Under the pieces are notes generated by a model. The model saw only the letters and a list, made by a program, of their open reading frames with translations, did no database searches and was not told the DNA's origin. Both the position numbers and the translations under genes were made by a program. DNA of 19,698 nt, taken from contig NZ_JBDSPJ010000001.1 of NCBI RefSeq assembly GCF_039912695.1, forward strand, positions 1 through 19,698, in the 5' to 3' direction. Positions 7,206-15,574 of this stretch are shown here, in pieces (position 1 is the first letter of the stretch; each line of letters opens with the position of its first letter). The stretch comes from Pseudolysinimonas_A sp039912695 (lineage in GTDB: Bacteria; Actinomycetota; Actinomycetes; Actinomycetales; Microbacteriaceae).

Positions 7206-8420
7206 ATGAACCCCCGTCGTCGTCTGCTGCCCTCGCTCGCAGCGCTGACCGCCGCGACCTTCGCCACGTACGGTGCGCTGCTCTCGGTACTGTTGCCCGC
7301 ACAGGTGGCTCGCGTCGCTCCCGATGACAAGGTCGCCGCCCTCGCCCTGGTGACCTCCGTGTCGTTTGCGGTGGCGATCGCCGCCCAGCCGCTCTTCGGG
7401 ACGTTGAGCGACCGCACGCGTTCCCGGCTCGGTCGCCGCGCCCCGTGGCTGCTCGCCTGCGCCGCCGCGTCGGCGGCGATCCTGCTGGCCCTCGGCCACG
7501 CCGACGTGCTGGCCTGGATCGTCATCGGCTGGGCGGCGCTGCAGTTTGTCCTCAACGGCGTCGACATCGCGTCGTCGTCGTACCTGGTCGACCGGTTTCC
7601 CCGGAGTCGCCGTGGCCGTGTCGCGGCGGTGTTCGCGGCGGCGGCGCTCGCGGGTGGTGGCGCCGGCATCCTGCTCTCCGGCTTCGGAGCCTCTGATCCG
7701 GTGCTTGCCTACTCGGTGCTCGCCGCCGTCCTGGTCGTCGTCGTGGGTGTGTTCGTGGTACTCAACCGTGAGGATGCCGAGGCCGCCCCCGTGGCAGCAC
7801 CGCGCCGTCGGTGGGTGCTCAGCGATCTCGACCCGCGCCGGCATCCCGATTTCAGTTGGCTCATCGGTTCGCGTATCTCGTTCACTGTCGGCTATCAGGG
7901 CGTCTACGGGTACCTGCTCTACATCGTCTCGGACTACATCGGGGTAGCCGACGTCGATGCGCCGCGGATCGTCGGAATGCTGGCCGTCGTCTCGGTTGGC
8001 GGCACCCTCCTGGCGGCCATCGCCGGCGGCTGGCTCAGCGACCGCCTCGGACGACGGAAGCCGTTCGTGATCGCGGCGTGCCTGGCCGTAGCAGCGGCGC
8101 TCTCCATCCCATTGATCGCGCCGACGGTCGGGGGCATGTTCGCGCTCGCCGCGCTCCAGGGCGTCGGATTCGGGCTGTACTCGGTCGGAGCGCTGGCCTG
8201 GGCGAGCGAGGTGCTGCCGGGCGGCGAGGCTGACGCGGGTCGCGACCTCGGCCTGCTGAATGTCGCCACGAACCTTCCCCAGGCGCTTGCCCCGCTGCTT
8301 GCCGCCGCTGTCATCGGGGCGTGGGGATATTCCGGCCTGTTCGTGGTCGGGATCGCGGGCGTGTTGCTGGCCGCCGGGCTCGTGCTCCCGGCTGGCGCGC
8401 GACCGCAGGGTGAGCGCTGA
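7206..8420 (+). CDS. MFS transporter
   Basis: This is a 404-aa integral membrane protein with about 12 hydrophobic helices. The loop between helices 2 and 3 carries the MFS motif A as GTLSDRTRSRLGRRAPW (about residues 64-80), and the second half repeats it as GGWLSDRLGRRKPF. The SDRTR.R.GRR form resembles GPH/SLC45-like sugar or cation symporters, but the substrate cannot be read from sequence. A basic central loop (APRRRWVLSDLDPRRHPDFSW) separates the two halves as usual. The ATG at 7206 has GGAAGGA at 7190-7196. It shares a short divergent promoter region with the DUF2071 gene and is convergent with the LAL regulator, their stops being only 8 bases apart with no room for a terminator. A functional link to the surface proteins is not evident. 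Confidence 0.87.
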   Translation: MNPRRRLLPSLAALTAATFATYGALLSVLLPAQVARVAPDDKVAALALVTSVSFAVAIAAQPLFGTLSDRTRSRLGRRAPWLLACAAASAAILLALGHADVLAWIVIGWAALQFVLNGVDIASSSYLVDRFPRSRRGRVAAVFAAAALAGGGAGILLSGFGASDPVLAYSVLAAVLVVVVGVFVVLNREDAEAAPVAAPRRRWVLSDLDPRRHPDFSWLIGSRISFTVGYQGVYGYLLYIVSDYIGVADVDAPRIVGMLAVVSVGGTLLAAIAGGWLSDRLGRRKPFVIAACLAVAAALSIPLIAPTVGGMFALAALQGVGFGLYSVGALAWASEVLPGGEADAGRDLGLLNVATNLPQALAPLLAAAVIGAWGYSGLFVVGIAGVLLAAGLVLPAGARPQGER

Positions 8421-8428
8421 CTACCCGG

Positions 8429-11023
8429 TCAATCCTCGTCGGGGGGCGCTGAGGACAAGCCGCGCATGGCCGCGACGGCGAGGGCCTCGTCGCGCGATGT
8501 CACGCCGAGCTTGCGATAGATGCGTCGCAGGTGCGATTTCACCGTGTTGGCCGACAGGAAGAGGCTGGCGGCGAGGTTCTCGGCATTGCCTGTTTGACGC
8601 AGCTCGCCGAGCACCCGCAGTTCGGCGGGCGTGAGCAGTTGCGCCGTCTCGCGGGATGAGAACACGTCGGGCACTCCCCGAAGCATCGCCACAGAATCGA
8701 CACCGGTCAGCTGCAGAACCGCGGCAAGGGCGTCTCGCGGCACCATCATGAGCGGGCGCCGCAACCCCGCGTTAGTGATCGTGTCGAGCGCTCGCTCCGT
8801 CGCGATGCGGGCATCAGACGATCGCCCGAGGCGGTGAGCGGCGATCGCGGTCGCCAGCAGCGCCTCGGCTTTCGATCGCGGCAACGGATCTTCCGACCAG
8901 GCGACACCAGCTGCGGAGGCGATCACCCGGTCGTTGCGACCGAGAGCTAGATCGACGCGGGCCAGCGCGAGGGCCGCAGCGGCGCTGCGCCGCGCCGAGC
9001 GCAGCGCAGCGAGAGCCCGGTGCGGTTCGCCGGCGGCGAGCATCAGATCGGCACGAGTCACCGCGAGCAGGGCCGACATCGACCTGCTGATCGGGGGCCG
9101 GTCGGCATGGGCGGCGATATCGGCTGCGAGCCGGTCGAGTCCGGCGAAGGCGTCGCCGTCGACGAGAGCCGCGAGTCCGCGGAGCCGGGCGATCATCGGC
9201 CAGTGCTCGATCGTGTGCTCGTGTTCGGCGAGTTCGGCGAGTTCGGCCCGTGCCCCGTCGGCGTCGAATGATTCGAGTGCCGCGTATGCCCCGGCGAGGT
9301 GCGTCCCCGACGAGGAATAGGTTCCCCGCCAGCCGTGCGGTTTGGCGCGCGACTGTGCCACGACGAGATCCCGCTCAAGCGCGACGTTGTCACCGCGCAT
9401 CGCCGTCACCAGCAACCTCATGCTGGACGCGTGCATCTCGACCCAGTCGATTCCGTCCGCGGCCGCTGCCTCTTCGGCGACGCGGAACAGCTGCTCGGCC
9501 TCCGCGGTCCGCTCCGTGTAGAAGTAGCTCGTCCCCGCCTGAAGCCAGACCGACGATCGGATGCCGGCGAGCGCCCGGTGGCCGGGTTCGTCGAGGGAGG
9601 CGAGCGTCGCCACGACGCGGTCGGCGGTGTCGACGGCGCTGTCAAAATGGCCACCGAGCCGCTGAGAGCCGAGGAGTGCGTACAGCAGGGTCACGCGATC
9701 CGACGGCTCGCGTCCCCCGAGTCGGGCCTGGATCAGGGCGACGCCGAGGCCGACCCGGTGCAAAATTGCCGTGCGGGTCAGCCGGCCGCGGGCGTTGTCC
9801 AGCAGCAGCAGGAGAGCCACGAGTGCCGGCTCGCGCCGGATCGAGGCGGGGCTCGCTGACCGCAGCACTTCGTAGAGTTCTGACCCGTGCAGCCGCAGCA
9901 TGTCGTGGTATTGCGACCGCACGACGGTGGTCACTTCCGCCCAATTGCCGACAGCGGCGAACTGCCGGATCGCCTCCATCGGGTCTCGCCGTTCAGCGCG
10001 CTCCTTGCCGTAGATGGTGCGGAGCCGGGTTGACTCCTCGGGCATCCGCCGGTCGAACTCAGCGAGCAGGTACGCCCGCAAATGCGGTTGGAGCATGAAC
10101 TCGGGCCGGCCGTCATCCGGTGTCCAGGTGCCGAGCCCTTCGCGTTCGGCGCGGGCGAGAAACTCGGGCGCCTGAGACCCGCCGAGGTCGATACACAGCT
10201 GATCATCGGCACGAGCGGCCACCGAGATGCGCAGCAGAAAGTCGAGGTACGGCGAATCCTCCGCGCTCGCCAGCAAGTCGGCGGTTCCGGTCGTGCCCAC
10301 CCGGGCGATCGACTCAGCCAGCGGCGCCGTCGGATGCGACATCACCCCGACGAGAGCGGCCCGCGTCGCGAGCGGCCACCCCGCGAACGCGTCGTGCAGA
10401 GCGACGCCGCTCGCCTCGTCGAGCCCTGCCGCCTGCGCGGCGGCGATGGTCTCATCCCGCTCCAGTGCCAGATCGGCGACGCCGAGAATCGCGGTATCGA
10501 CCCGGGCGCGTTGGGCCGGGTCCTCGAAAGGTGTGACGGTCCTCGTCGCGATCACGATCTGCAGCGGGACTCCGGCGGTGAGCAGCCAGTGCAGATCGTC
10601 GTGGACGGCATCGTCCTGTACGTGGTGGTAGTCGTCGAAAACGAGTGTGAGGCGCGTCGGCAGGCTTATCAGGCCGCGAAGCAGCGCCGAGCGCAACTCA
10701 TCGGCCAGCTCGCTCGTCACCGCGAGATCCGCGAGTAGCGACCCATCGGGCAGATGCCCGGAGTCGACGAGGGCCGTGAGGACGCGACTCCAGAATGCCA
10801 GGCGCCGACCATCCGAGGGGGCAAGCGTTACCCACACGCCGGGGTGGGGGAGGCCCGATCCCCAGTCGGCGAGAAGCGTCGTCTTGCCGCCGCCGGCGGG
10901 AGCGCGGACGATGACGAGCGGGAGGTCGCGCGACGCGTCGAGCCGCGAAATGAGCCGCGGGCGCGAGAAGACCCCGCTCGCCACACGCGGCGCGAAGGCC
11001 ATCGTGGTCCGCTGAACTCCCAC
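8429..11023 (-). CDS. LAL/MalT-type LuxR-family transcriptional regulator
   Basis: This is an 864-aa STAND-type ATP-binding regulator. I chose the GTG start at 11023 because GGGAGGAG lies 5 bases upstream of it; the frame extends to 11134 without a ribosome binding site. Near the N-terminus, FSRPRLISRLD precedes a Walker A APAGGGKTT (41-49), and Walker B is LVFDDYHH (127-134). The long middle region (roughly 330-790) is rich in Ala/Leu helices, consistent with TPR-like repeats that sense an inducer or partner. The C-terminal 69 residues form a LuxR/GerE helix-turn-helix (LTPAELRVL, then LFLSANTVKSHLRRIYRKLGV). Such proteins oligomerise on ligand and ATP binding and usually activate transcription. 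It is divergent from the DUF11 adhesin at 11360, whose upstream region holds repeated motifs, so that gene is the first candidate target. The inducer is unknown. Confidence 0.9.
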   Translation of the reverse strand: MGVQRTTMAFAPRVASGVFSRPRLISRLDASRDLPLVIVRAPAGGGKTTLLADWGSGLPHPGVWVTLAPSDGRRLAFWSRVLTALVDSGHLPDGSLLADLAVTSELADELRSALLRGLISLPTRLTLVFDDYHHVQDDAVHDDLHWLLTAGVPLQIVIATRTVTPFEDPAQRARVDTAILGVADLALERDETIAAAQAAGLDEASGVALHDAFAGWPLATRAALVGVMSHPTAPLAESIARVGTTGTADLLASAEDSPYLDFLLRISVAARADDQLCIDLGGSQAPEFLARAEREGLGTWTPDDGRPEFMLQPHLRAYLLAEFDRRMPEESTRLRTIYGKERAERRDPMEAIRQFAAVGNWAEVTTVVRSQYHDMLRLHGSELYEVLRSASPASIRREPALVALLLLLDNARGRLTRTAILHRVGLGVALIQARLGGREPSDRVTLLYALLGSQRLGGHFDSAVDTADRVVATLASLDEPGHRALAGIRSSVWLQAGTSYFYTERTAEAEQLFRVAEEAAAADGIDWVEMHASSMRLLVTAMRGDNVALERDLVVAQSRAKPHGWRGTYSSSGTHLAGAYAALESFDADGARAELAELAEHEHTIEHWPMIARLRGLAALVDGDAFAGLDRLAADIAAHADRPPISRSMSALLAVTRADLMLAAGEPHRALAALRSARRSAAAALALARVDLALGRNDRVIASAAGVAWSEDPLPRSKAEALLATAIAAHRLGRSSDARIATERALDTITNAGLRRPLMMVPRDALAAVLQLTGVDSVAMLRGVPDVFSSRETAQLLTPAELRVLGELRQTGNAENLAASLFLSANTVKSHLRRIYRKLGVTSRDEALAVAAMRGLSSAPPDED

Positions 11024-11359
11024 GCGAACTCCTCCCGTTCTGGCCTCTTCGAGACTAACCCGCGCCCGCGGCCGACTCGGGTTACCCCGGCCCGTTCTCG
11101 ACGATCGGCGGACGCGGATCGTCGCCCGGGGCACTGATGGGTGGCTTCTGACCCCCGACCAGGGGAGGCAAGAAGCCTCGGAGTGTTAACCCGAGGGTGA
11201 AAGCCGCCCGCTTCCCGAGGGGTACAGTCGCGTCCCCCGTTTAGCTGAAGAACGGTGCCAGATCGACTCCAGGGGTGGGCGGGGCGGGCACTCGCCGCGA
11301 GTTGGGATGGCGCCCGTCGGAGACATACCCCCAACGATCCGAACGTGAGTCCCGGAATT
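11024..11359. promoter_or_regulatory. Divergent control region between LAL regulator and DUF11 adhesin
   Basis: These 336 gene-free bases contain several repeated elements. TAACCCGAG occurs on the plus strand at 11187-11195 and on the minus strand at 11084-11076. TAACCCGCG occurs at 11056-11064, forming with the minus-strand copy a 7-bp inverted repeat (TAACCCG/CGGGTTA). CCCGAGGG occurs twice 24 bases apart (11190-11197 and 11214-11221). CCTCGG/CCGAGG (11176-11196) is a further inverted repeat, and TGACCCCC..CAGGGG at 11149-11165 matches the region before 1957. Possible -10 boxes are TAGTCT on the minus strand (11057-11052) for the regulator, and TACAGT (11223-11228) on the plus strand for the adhesin; neither has a clear -35. 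The layout suggests activator-dependent promoters, possibly bound by the LAL protein itself. Confidence 0.5.
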
Positions 11360-14300
11360 ATGAATACTCGACCCGATGCGCCGCGCCCTTCTGCCTCGCG
11401 CCCCTCTGGCCCGCGCCGCTCCCGTCTGTCTCGTCCCCTCGCGGCTGCGGTGAGCATCCTGCTCGGCCTGGTGCCTGTGTTGGGGGTCGCGACCGCGGCG
11501 CAGGCTGCTGTCGCCTTGGCGGTCACGATCCAGGCGACCAACGCCACCACGCAGCCGTCGGCGTCGGAATTCCGGTACCAGATCAACCTCGCGTGTTCCG
11601 GCACCAACGCCCCCGCCTGTCGCGGCACGCAGCTGATCATCCCCCTCGACGGGAGCGTCGACATGTCGGGCTGGGGCTTCGACGTGACCGGTGGGGGCCC
11701 CGGGTTCATCCAGTCCTGGGCGGTGAGCGCTGACGGCGAGAACCTCGTCGTCGTGCTCGCGGATGTCATCACCGCTGGGTCCTCGCAGTCGATCGTGCTT
11801 TCGGTGACTCCGCCGAACCTCACGACTCCCGACGGGACGACCTGGTCGCTGTTGCCGCGCGTCGAGAGTGAGGATGCCGACACCACCGACACGGTCGCCC
11901 CCGCGGCCGCTCACGGCACGGCCACCGCCAGCGTTCCGCTCGTCGTCGCCAAGTCGACCCCGCGGTCGTTCTACGAAGAGGGGGAGGCGATTCCGTACAC
12001 GGTCAGGGCGACCTGTCCCAGCAGTCCCCCCGCCGGTTCGCTGCAGGCCGAGACGCTCGTCGTCGTCGACACGGTGCCCGCGGGCATCGAGCCGGACGAG
12101 ACCACGATCTCGGGTGATGGGGAATGGGATGCCGTCGCACGCACGATCACCTGGACCTATCCCGACGCCGCAAGCGTGCCGACCGCGTGCGGTGGCGCAG
12201 GACCTGCGACCCAGACGTTCTCGGCGACAGTTGGTCCCGTTGGCCCCGCCCCCGGTGACGCGTTCCCCAGCTTCGCCGAGGTGACCAACCAGGTGCAGGC
12301 GACGGCCACTCCGGTCGGCGGCGGCACCGCGACGGTGGAGACGGGTGAGCGCACGGTCGTCGTTCTCGATACCGGCGACAACCCGCAGCCGGGAACTCAC
12401 TCGCTCGGCAAGGGTTCGGCAGGGCCTCTCAACATCTCGGGCAACGACACCCCCGACCTGCGGGGAACCTATCCCGGCCGCTGGCTGCCGAACGGCAACA
12501 ACTCCGGCGCCGCAGCATCCGTGCTCGAGGCGGCACCTGCGCAGTACACGCTCCGGCCGCGCATCCAGTACGAGGAATTCCAGTACGACATCCACGACAA
12601 GATGCCGTGTCTCGACAACCCCACCGGCACGGACGGCAACATCTACGTTGCCTCCGCCACTACCTGCGCGAACCCGGCATTCAACGTGCTGGGCATCCGG
12701 ATCGACTACTCGGGCGCCGCGCCAGCGGCTGGCTATACCCCGCGCTTCGTCGACCTGGCCGGGGTCGAGCACGACCTCGTGTTCCAGACCTCGGGATCGA
12801 ACTGGGCGGGCTGGGTGATCCCGACCGGTTCACTGGGCCAGGTCAGCGAGATCATCATCCCGCGTGACGTGAGCCAGGAGTTCCGCCGGTCCGACAACAT
12901 CACGGTCTACGGGTATGCGGATCCCACCACGGAGCGGTTGGATGTGTTGCGCAACGTCGCACAGATCGAGTGGTTCCTGCGTGACGACACCACCGACCCC
13001 GACCCGCAGACCTCCAACGCCGCCGACATCTTCATCCTCGATGCCGTGCAGCTCGGAATGCGCAAGACGGTCACCGAAGTCGGTGGCGTCACCGGAACCA
13101 ACGCGCGGGTCGCCCTTACCGCGACGCTCTTCACCCCGCGAGCGCCGGATGCCGACCTCGTCGTGACCGACCTGTTGCCCGCCGGGACCAACTTCGTCGG
13201 CGACCCCAACAATCTGGGAGTGACCGTCACCCTCAACGGTGCGACGAGCGCGCTTCCGGCAAGCGGGTTCACCGTGGAAGCTATCGAGAACTACGCCGAT
13301 GGCCGCACCCTCGTGCGCCTCGTCGTCAAGGCGGCAGCGCTGCCGGCCGAGGCCGGACGCTTCGGCATCACCCTCAGCTCCTTCGACATGACCAAGCCCG
13401 CAGCACCGGGGACCTACACCAACTCGGCCCAGGTGTTCTATGACACCGCTTCGCTCACCCCCGCGTGTGCGCCCGGAGGCTACCGTTCGTCGGATCCCCT
13501 CGACCTGCGGGTCGATCCTGCTGCAGCCGAGGCGAACTGTGAGGCCTCGGCGACCTTCCGCAGTGCGAGCTCCGCCTCGGGTCAGTTCCTTCTCGTCAAG
13601 ACCGTGCAGGGTGACGACGACACCTCCCCGCAGGCGTTCCCCAACGTCGGTCACGTGAGCCTTGAGGACGGCACTGCTCAGTACCGCATCGACTGGACGA
13701 ACACCGGTGCACCGACGCTCGAGGGGGTCGTGCTCTACGACATCTTCCCGCACATCGGCGACACCGGAGTGATCGGCGTGCAAGCCGGTGAGCCGCGCGA
13801 CAGCGAGTTCCGTCCGCTCCTCGCCGCCGTCGACACACCACCGGTCGGCGTCGTTCTCGAGTTCTCCGCGTCGGGAGATCCGTGTCGCCCCGAGGTCTAC
13901 CCGGGACAGCCCGCGTGCACCGACGACTGGACCACTGACGTGTCCACGCTCGGTGGGCTGGCCAATGTTCTCGCCATCCGGCTGGTGTCGAGCTCGCAGT
14001 ACCTGACCGGCGAGGGATTCGGTCTCGGCTTCCAGATGAGCGTGCCGACCGTCGACGCCGACCAGGTCGCCTGGAACAGCGTCGCCGGCTACGCCCAGGA
14101 TCTCGCGGGTATCGGACTCGAACCGACCGAGCCGCCAAAGGTCGGCATCACCGCCTCCGACGACCGGTTCGGGCTCGAGAAAGACGTCGATGAGGCCGAC
14201 GCGATCCCCGGTGACACGCTCAACTACGACGTCACGGTCTCGAACCAGGGCACCCGCACGACCGTCGCGACCGAGGTCGTCGACCAGCTGCCCGAAGGGC

Positions 14301-14680
14301 TCACCTTCGTTGCGGCGAGCGATGACGGAACGTACGACCCCGGTGCACGGACCGTGACCTGGGACGTGCCCGCCCTCGACCGGGGCGATGCGGTTGTCTT
14401 CACCGTGACAGCGACTGTCACTGCTCGCCAAGACGACGACTCGCTGGTCAACCTGGCGACCCTGGTCAACCCGGCCGGGTACTCGCCCCCGGTGGTGGGT
14501 ACGCCGTGCGCTGATGATGATCTCGCCGCGTGCGCCGTCACGCGGGTTCCGCCGACTCCCCGGTTGCTGGGGATGACCGGCTACGACCTCGGCGCTGGCG
14601 GTCTCATCGCCGCAGTGCTCGCGCTCGTCGCCGGCATGGTGCTGGTGACCCGATCGCAGGCGCGCCGCCGCGAGATGTGA
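11360..14680 (+). CDS. Large wall-anchored DUF11-type surface protein (LGMTG)
   Basis: The protein has 1106 aa from ATG 11360. The frame extends to 11255, but only the MNTRPDAP start puts the basic region and hydrophobic core (about 27-46, cleavage near AQA-49) in signal-peptide position; the ribosome binding site is weak. Residues 50 to about 250 contain two beta-rich domains (second starts VVAKSTPRSFYEEGEAIPYTV). About 330-560 is a Cys-containing region unlike DUF11 (YDIHDKMPCLDN, ITVYGYADPTTERLD). DUF11-like domains follow from about 575 (LGMRKTVTEVGG, LVVTDLLPAGTNFVGD) and 745 (LLVKTVQGDDDTS). A canonical one ends the array (LEKDVDEADAIPGDTLNYDVTV; K941 and N1031 as candidate isopeptide partners). 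LGMTG (1070-1074), a hydrophobic helix and RSQARRREM form a sorting signal with Gly at the second position. It is transcribed divergently from the LAL regulator. The likely role is an adhesin or surface fibre; the ligand is unknown. Confidence 0.85.
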   Translation: MNTRPDAPRPSASRPSGPRRSRLSRPLAAAVSILLGLVPVLGVATAAQAAVALAVTIQATNATTQPSASEFRYQINLACSGTNAPACRGTQLIIPLDGSVDMSGWGFDVTGGGPGFIQSWAVSADGENLVVVLADVITAGSSQSIVLSVTPPNLTTPDGTTWSLLPRVESEDADTTDTVAPAAAHGTATASVPLVVAKSTPRSFYEEGEAIPYTVRATCPSSPPAGSLQAETLVVVDTVPAGIEPDETTISGDGEWDAVARTITWTYPDAASVPTACGGAGPATQTFSATVGPVGPAPGDAFPSFAEVTNQVQATATPVGGGTATVETGERTVVVLDTGDNPQPGTHSLGKGSAGPLNISGNDTPDLRGTYPGRWLPNGNNSGAAASVLEAAPAQYTLRPRIQYEEFQYDIHDKMPCLDNPTGTDGNIYVASATTCANPAFNVLGIRIDYSGAAPAAGYTPRFVDLAGVEHDLVFQTSGSNWAGWVIPTGSLGQVSEIIIPRDVSQEFRRSDNITVYGYADPTTERLDVLRNVAQIEWFLRDDTTDPDPQTSNAADIFILDAVQLGMRKTVTEVGGVTGTNARVALTATLFTPRAPDADLVVTDLLPAGTNFVGDPNNLGVTVTLNGATSALPASGFTVEAIENYADGRTLVRLVVKAAALPAEAGRFGITLSSFDMTKPAAPGTYTNSAQVFYDTASLTPACAPGGYRSSDPLDLRVDPAAAEANCEASATFRSASSASGQFLLVKTVQGDDDTSPQAFPNVGHVSLEDGTAQYRIDWTNTGAPTLEGVVLYDIFPHIGDTGVIGVQAGEPRDSEFRPLLAAVDTPPVGVVLEFSASGDPCRPEVYPGQPACTDDWTTDVSTLGGLANVLAIRLVSSSQYLTGEGFGLGFQMSVPTVDADQVAWNSVAGYAQDLAGIGLEPTEPPKVGITASDDRFGLEKDVDEADAIPGDTLNYDVTVSNQGTRTTVATEVVDQLPEGLTFVAASDDGTYDPGARTVTWDVPALDRGDAVVFTVTATVTARQDDDSLVNLATLVNPAGYSPPVVGTPCADDDLAACAVTRVPPTPRLLGMTGYDLGAGGLIAAVLALVAGMVLVTRSQARRREM

Positions 14681-14717
14681 TTCTGGAGGGACCGGCGAGA
14701 AACCGGTCCCTCCAGAA
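14681..14717 (+). terminator. Perfect 15-bp terminator hairpin after the LGMTG adhesin
   Basis: A stem of 15 perfect base pairs (14681-14695 with 14703-14717) encloses a 7-base loop, CGAGAAA. It starts at the base after the TGA stop, and no T-tract follows. It is one of the strongest inverted repeats in the window and should end the adhesin transcript. Confidence 0.93.
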
Positions 14718-14752
14718 CGCGAGGCACGTCGACCCGCGACTGCTGGGCCCGT

Positions 14753-14770
14753 GTGAAACCTAATATTCAC
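14753..14770 (+). promoter_or_regulatory. Probable promoter of the LEA-like gene
   Basis: TAATAT at 14761-14766 is an unusually AT-rich, near-consensus -10 box in GC-rich surroundings, about 75 bases before the start at 14841. It lies inside an inverted repeat GTGAA/TTCAC (14753-14757, 14766-14770), which could be an operator. No convincing -35 box is visible 17 bases upstream, so an alternative sigma factor or an activator may be used. Confidence 0.5.
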
Positions 14771-14840
14771 GCGGGATGTCGCGCGGCACGCCAGAATGGC
14801 AGTGCCGGGCGGGATCGACTCGCCGGACCGGGAGGACACC

Positions 14841-15083
14841 ATGGGACTCGACGACATTGTTGACAAGGCCAAGGACGTCGCGGGCGACGCCGCCGACAAG
14901 GCGAAGGATGTCGCGGCTGGCGCTGCAGGATTCGCCGCCGATGCGGTAGAGAACACGAAGGAATTCGTGGGAGACGTCGCCGACCACGTCAAGGACGCGA
15001 CGCACGACCTCGCCTCGAAGATCGCCGACGCGACCGACGACGACGAGCCCGCGACCGACACCACCACGACATCCGCGCCGTAA
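14841..15083 (+). CDS. Small LEA-like amphipathic-helix protein
   Basis: The protein is 80 aa from ATG 14841, chosen because GGGAGGA lies just upstream at 14830-14836; the frame extends to 14796 without such a site. Residues 8-62 read as five consecutive 11-residue units (DKAKDVAGDAA, DKAKDVAAGAA, GFAADAVENTK, EFVGDVADHVK, DATHDLASKIA), the periodicity of group 3 LEA and related stress proteins. An acidic, Thr-rich disordered tail (DDDEPATDTTTTSAP) follows. There is no signal peptide or Cys. Such proteins are mostly disordered in solution and form amphipathic helices on membranes or during drying. It is followed 37 bases later by a membrane protein gene in the same direction, so the two are probably cotranscribed. 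Relatives are sometimes annotated as antitoxin-like or CsbD/YtxH-like, but I see no specific signature for these. Confidence 0.82.
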   Translation: MGLDDIVDKAKDVAGDAADKAKDVAAGAAGFAADAVENTKEFVGDVADHVKDATHDLASKIADATDDDEPATDTTTTSAP

Positions 15084-15120
15084 CGACGCACGTCGTGAGC
15101 ACGCACGGAAGGGGAGCAGG

Positions 15121-15573
15121 ATGCGACCGCTAGGCCGAACGCTTGTCGCGTTCCTGCTCACCCTCACGTTCGCCTACATCCTGGGCGTGATCGTGCAGAC
15201 GATCCTCAATGGAGGCGACGTGGTGCAGGCGATCGTCAACGACGCTTGGCGGGTGCTCTTCACCGGCGGCTTCGTCGCGGGCGGCCTGTTCCTGCTGTTC
15301 CTGTTGCTCGTCAACATCGCCGGACGCAAACGCGGCAGCGGCTCCCTGTTCTGGATCAACTCGGGCATGCTGATCATCGCGATCGTGCTGGGAACCGCAA
15401 TTACCGTCGCCGCCGGGGTCTTCGTCGGTGCCCTCGCCGCCGGGTTTGGCTGGCTGTCGACGCTTGGCGCGTTCCTTGCGGCCGGCGAACTATTCGTCGG
15501 TGGCGTAATCGCGCTCGCGATCACACATTTCGCGGTGTTCCGGCGCGAGCAGGCGCCCCTCACCGCCCCCTAG
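15121..15573 (+). CDS. Four-helix integral membrane protein of unknown function
   Basis: This 150-aa protein starts at ATG 15121, preceded by GAAGGGGAG (15108-15116). Four hydrophobic segments are clear, at about 8-28, 44-67, 81-103 and 113-139, with a basic loop between the second and third (AGRKRGSGS) and a short charged tail (RREQAPLTAP). It has no catalytic motif, Cys or recognised domain. The small loops and Gly/Ala-rich helices resemble many uncharacterised actinobacterial membrane proteins. It follows the LEA-like gene with a 37-base gap containing a small ACGAC/GTCGT hairpin, so the pair probably forms an operon and could act together in envelope stress; that function is inference. 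Confidence 0.75.
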   Translation: MRPLGRTLVAFLLTLTFAYILGVIVQTILNGGDVVQAIVNDAWRVLFTGGFVAGGLFLLFLLLVNIAGRKRGSGSLFWINSGMLIIAIVLGTAITVAAGVFVGALAAGFGWLSTLGAFLAAGELFVGGVIALAITHFAVFRREQAPLTAP

Positions 15574-15574
15574 C

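Noticed and set aside
7154..7669. N-terminal extension of the DUF2071 gene on the minus strand.
   Set aside because: It overlaps the MFS gene in antisense, is low-complexity Ala/Arg/Thr sequence, and the DUF2071 domain starts right after 7153.
11255..11359. GTG start at 11255 for the LGMTG adhesin.
   Set aside because: It would put about 60 residues before the hydrophobic core; the ATG at 11360 gives a more typical signal peptide. A longer signal peptide is not strictly excluded.
12830..15106. A 758-codon open frame on the minus strand, plus similar long antisense frames at 11186-12772, 1240-2259 and 3907-4830.
   Set aside because: They lie opposite clearly real genes with signal peptides and domains, are rich in Arg/Gly/Asp, and show no family motif. 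Long antisense frames are expected at this GC content.
14841..15573. Reading the LEA-like gene and the membrane protein gene as a toxin-antitoxin pair.
   Set aside because: The small protein has 11-mer amphipathic repeats rather than a DNA-binding or toxin-binding motif, and the membrane protein is a 150-aa four-helix protein, unlike short membrane toxins.
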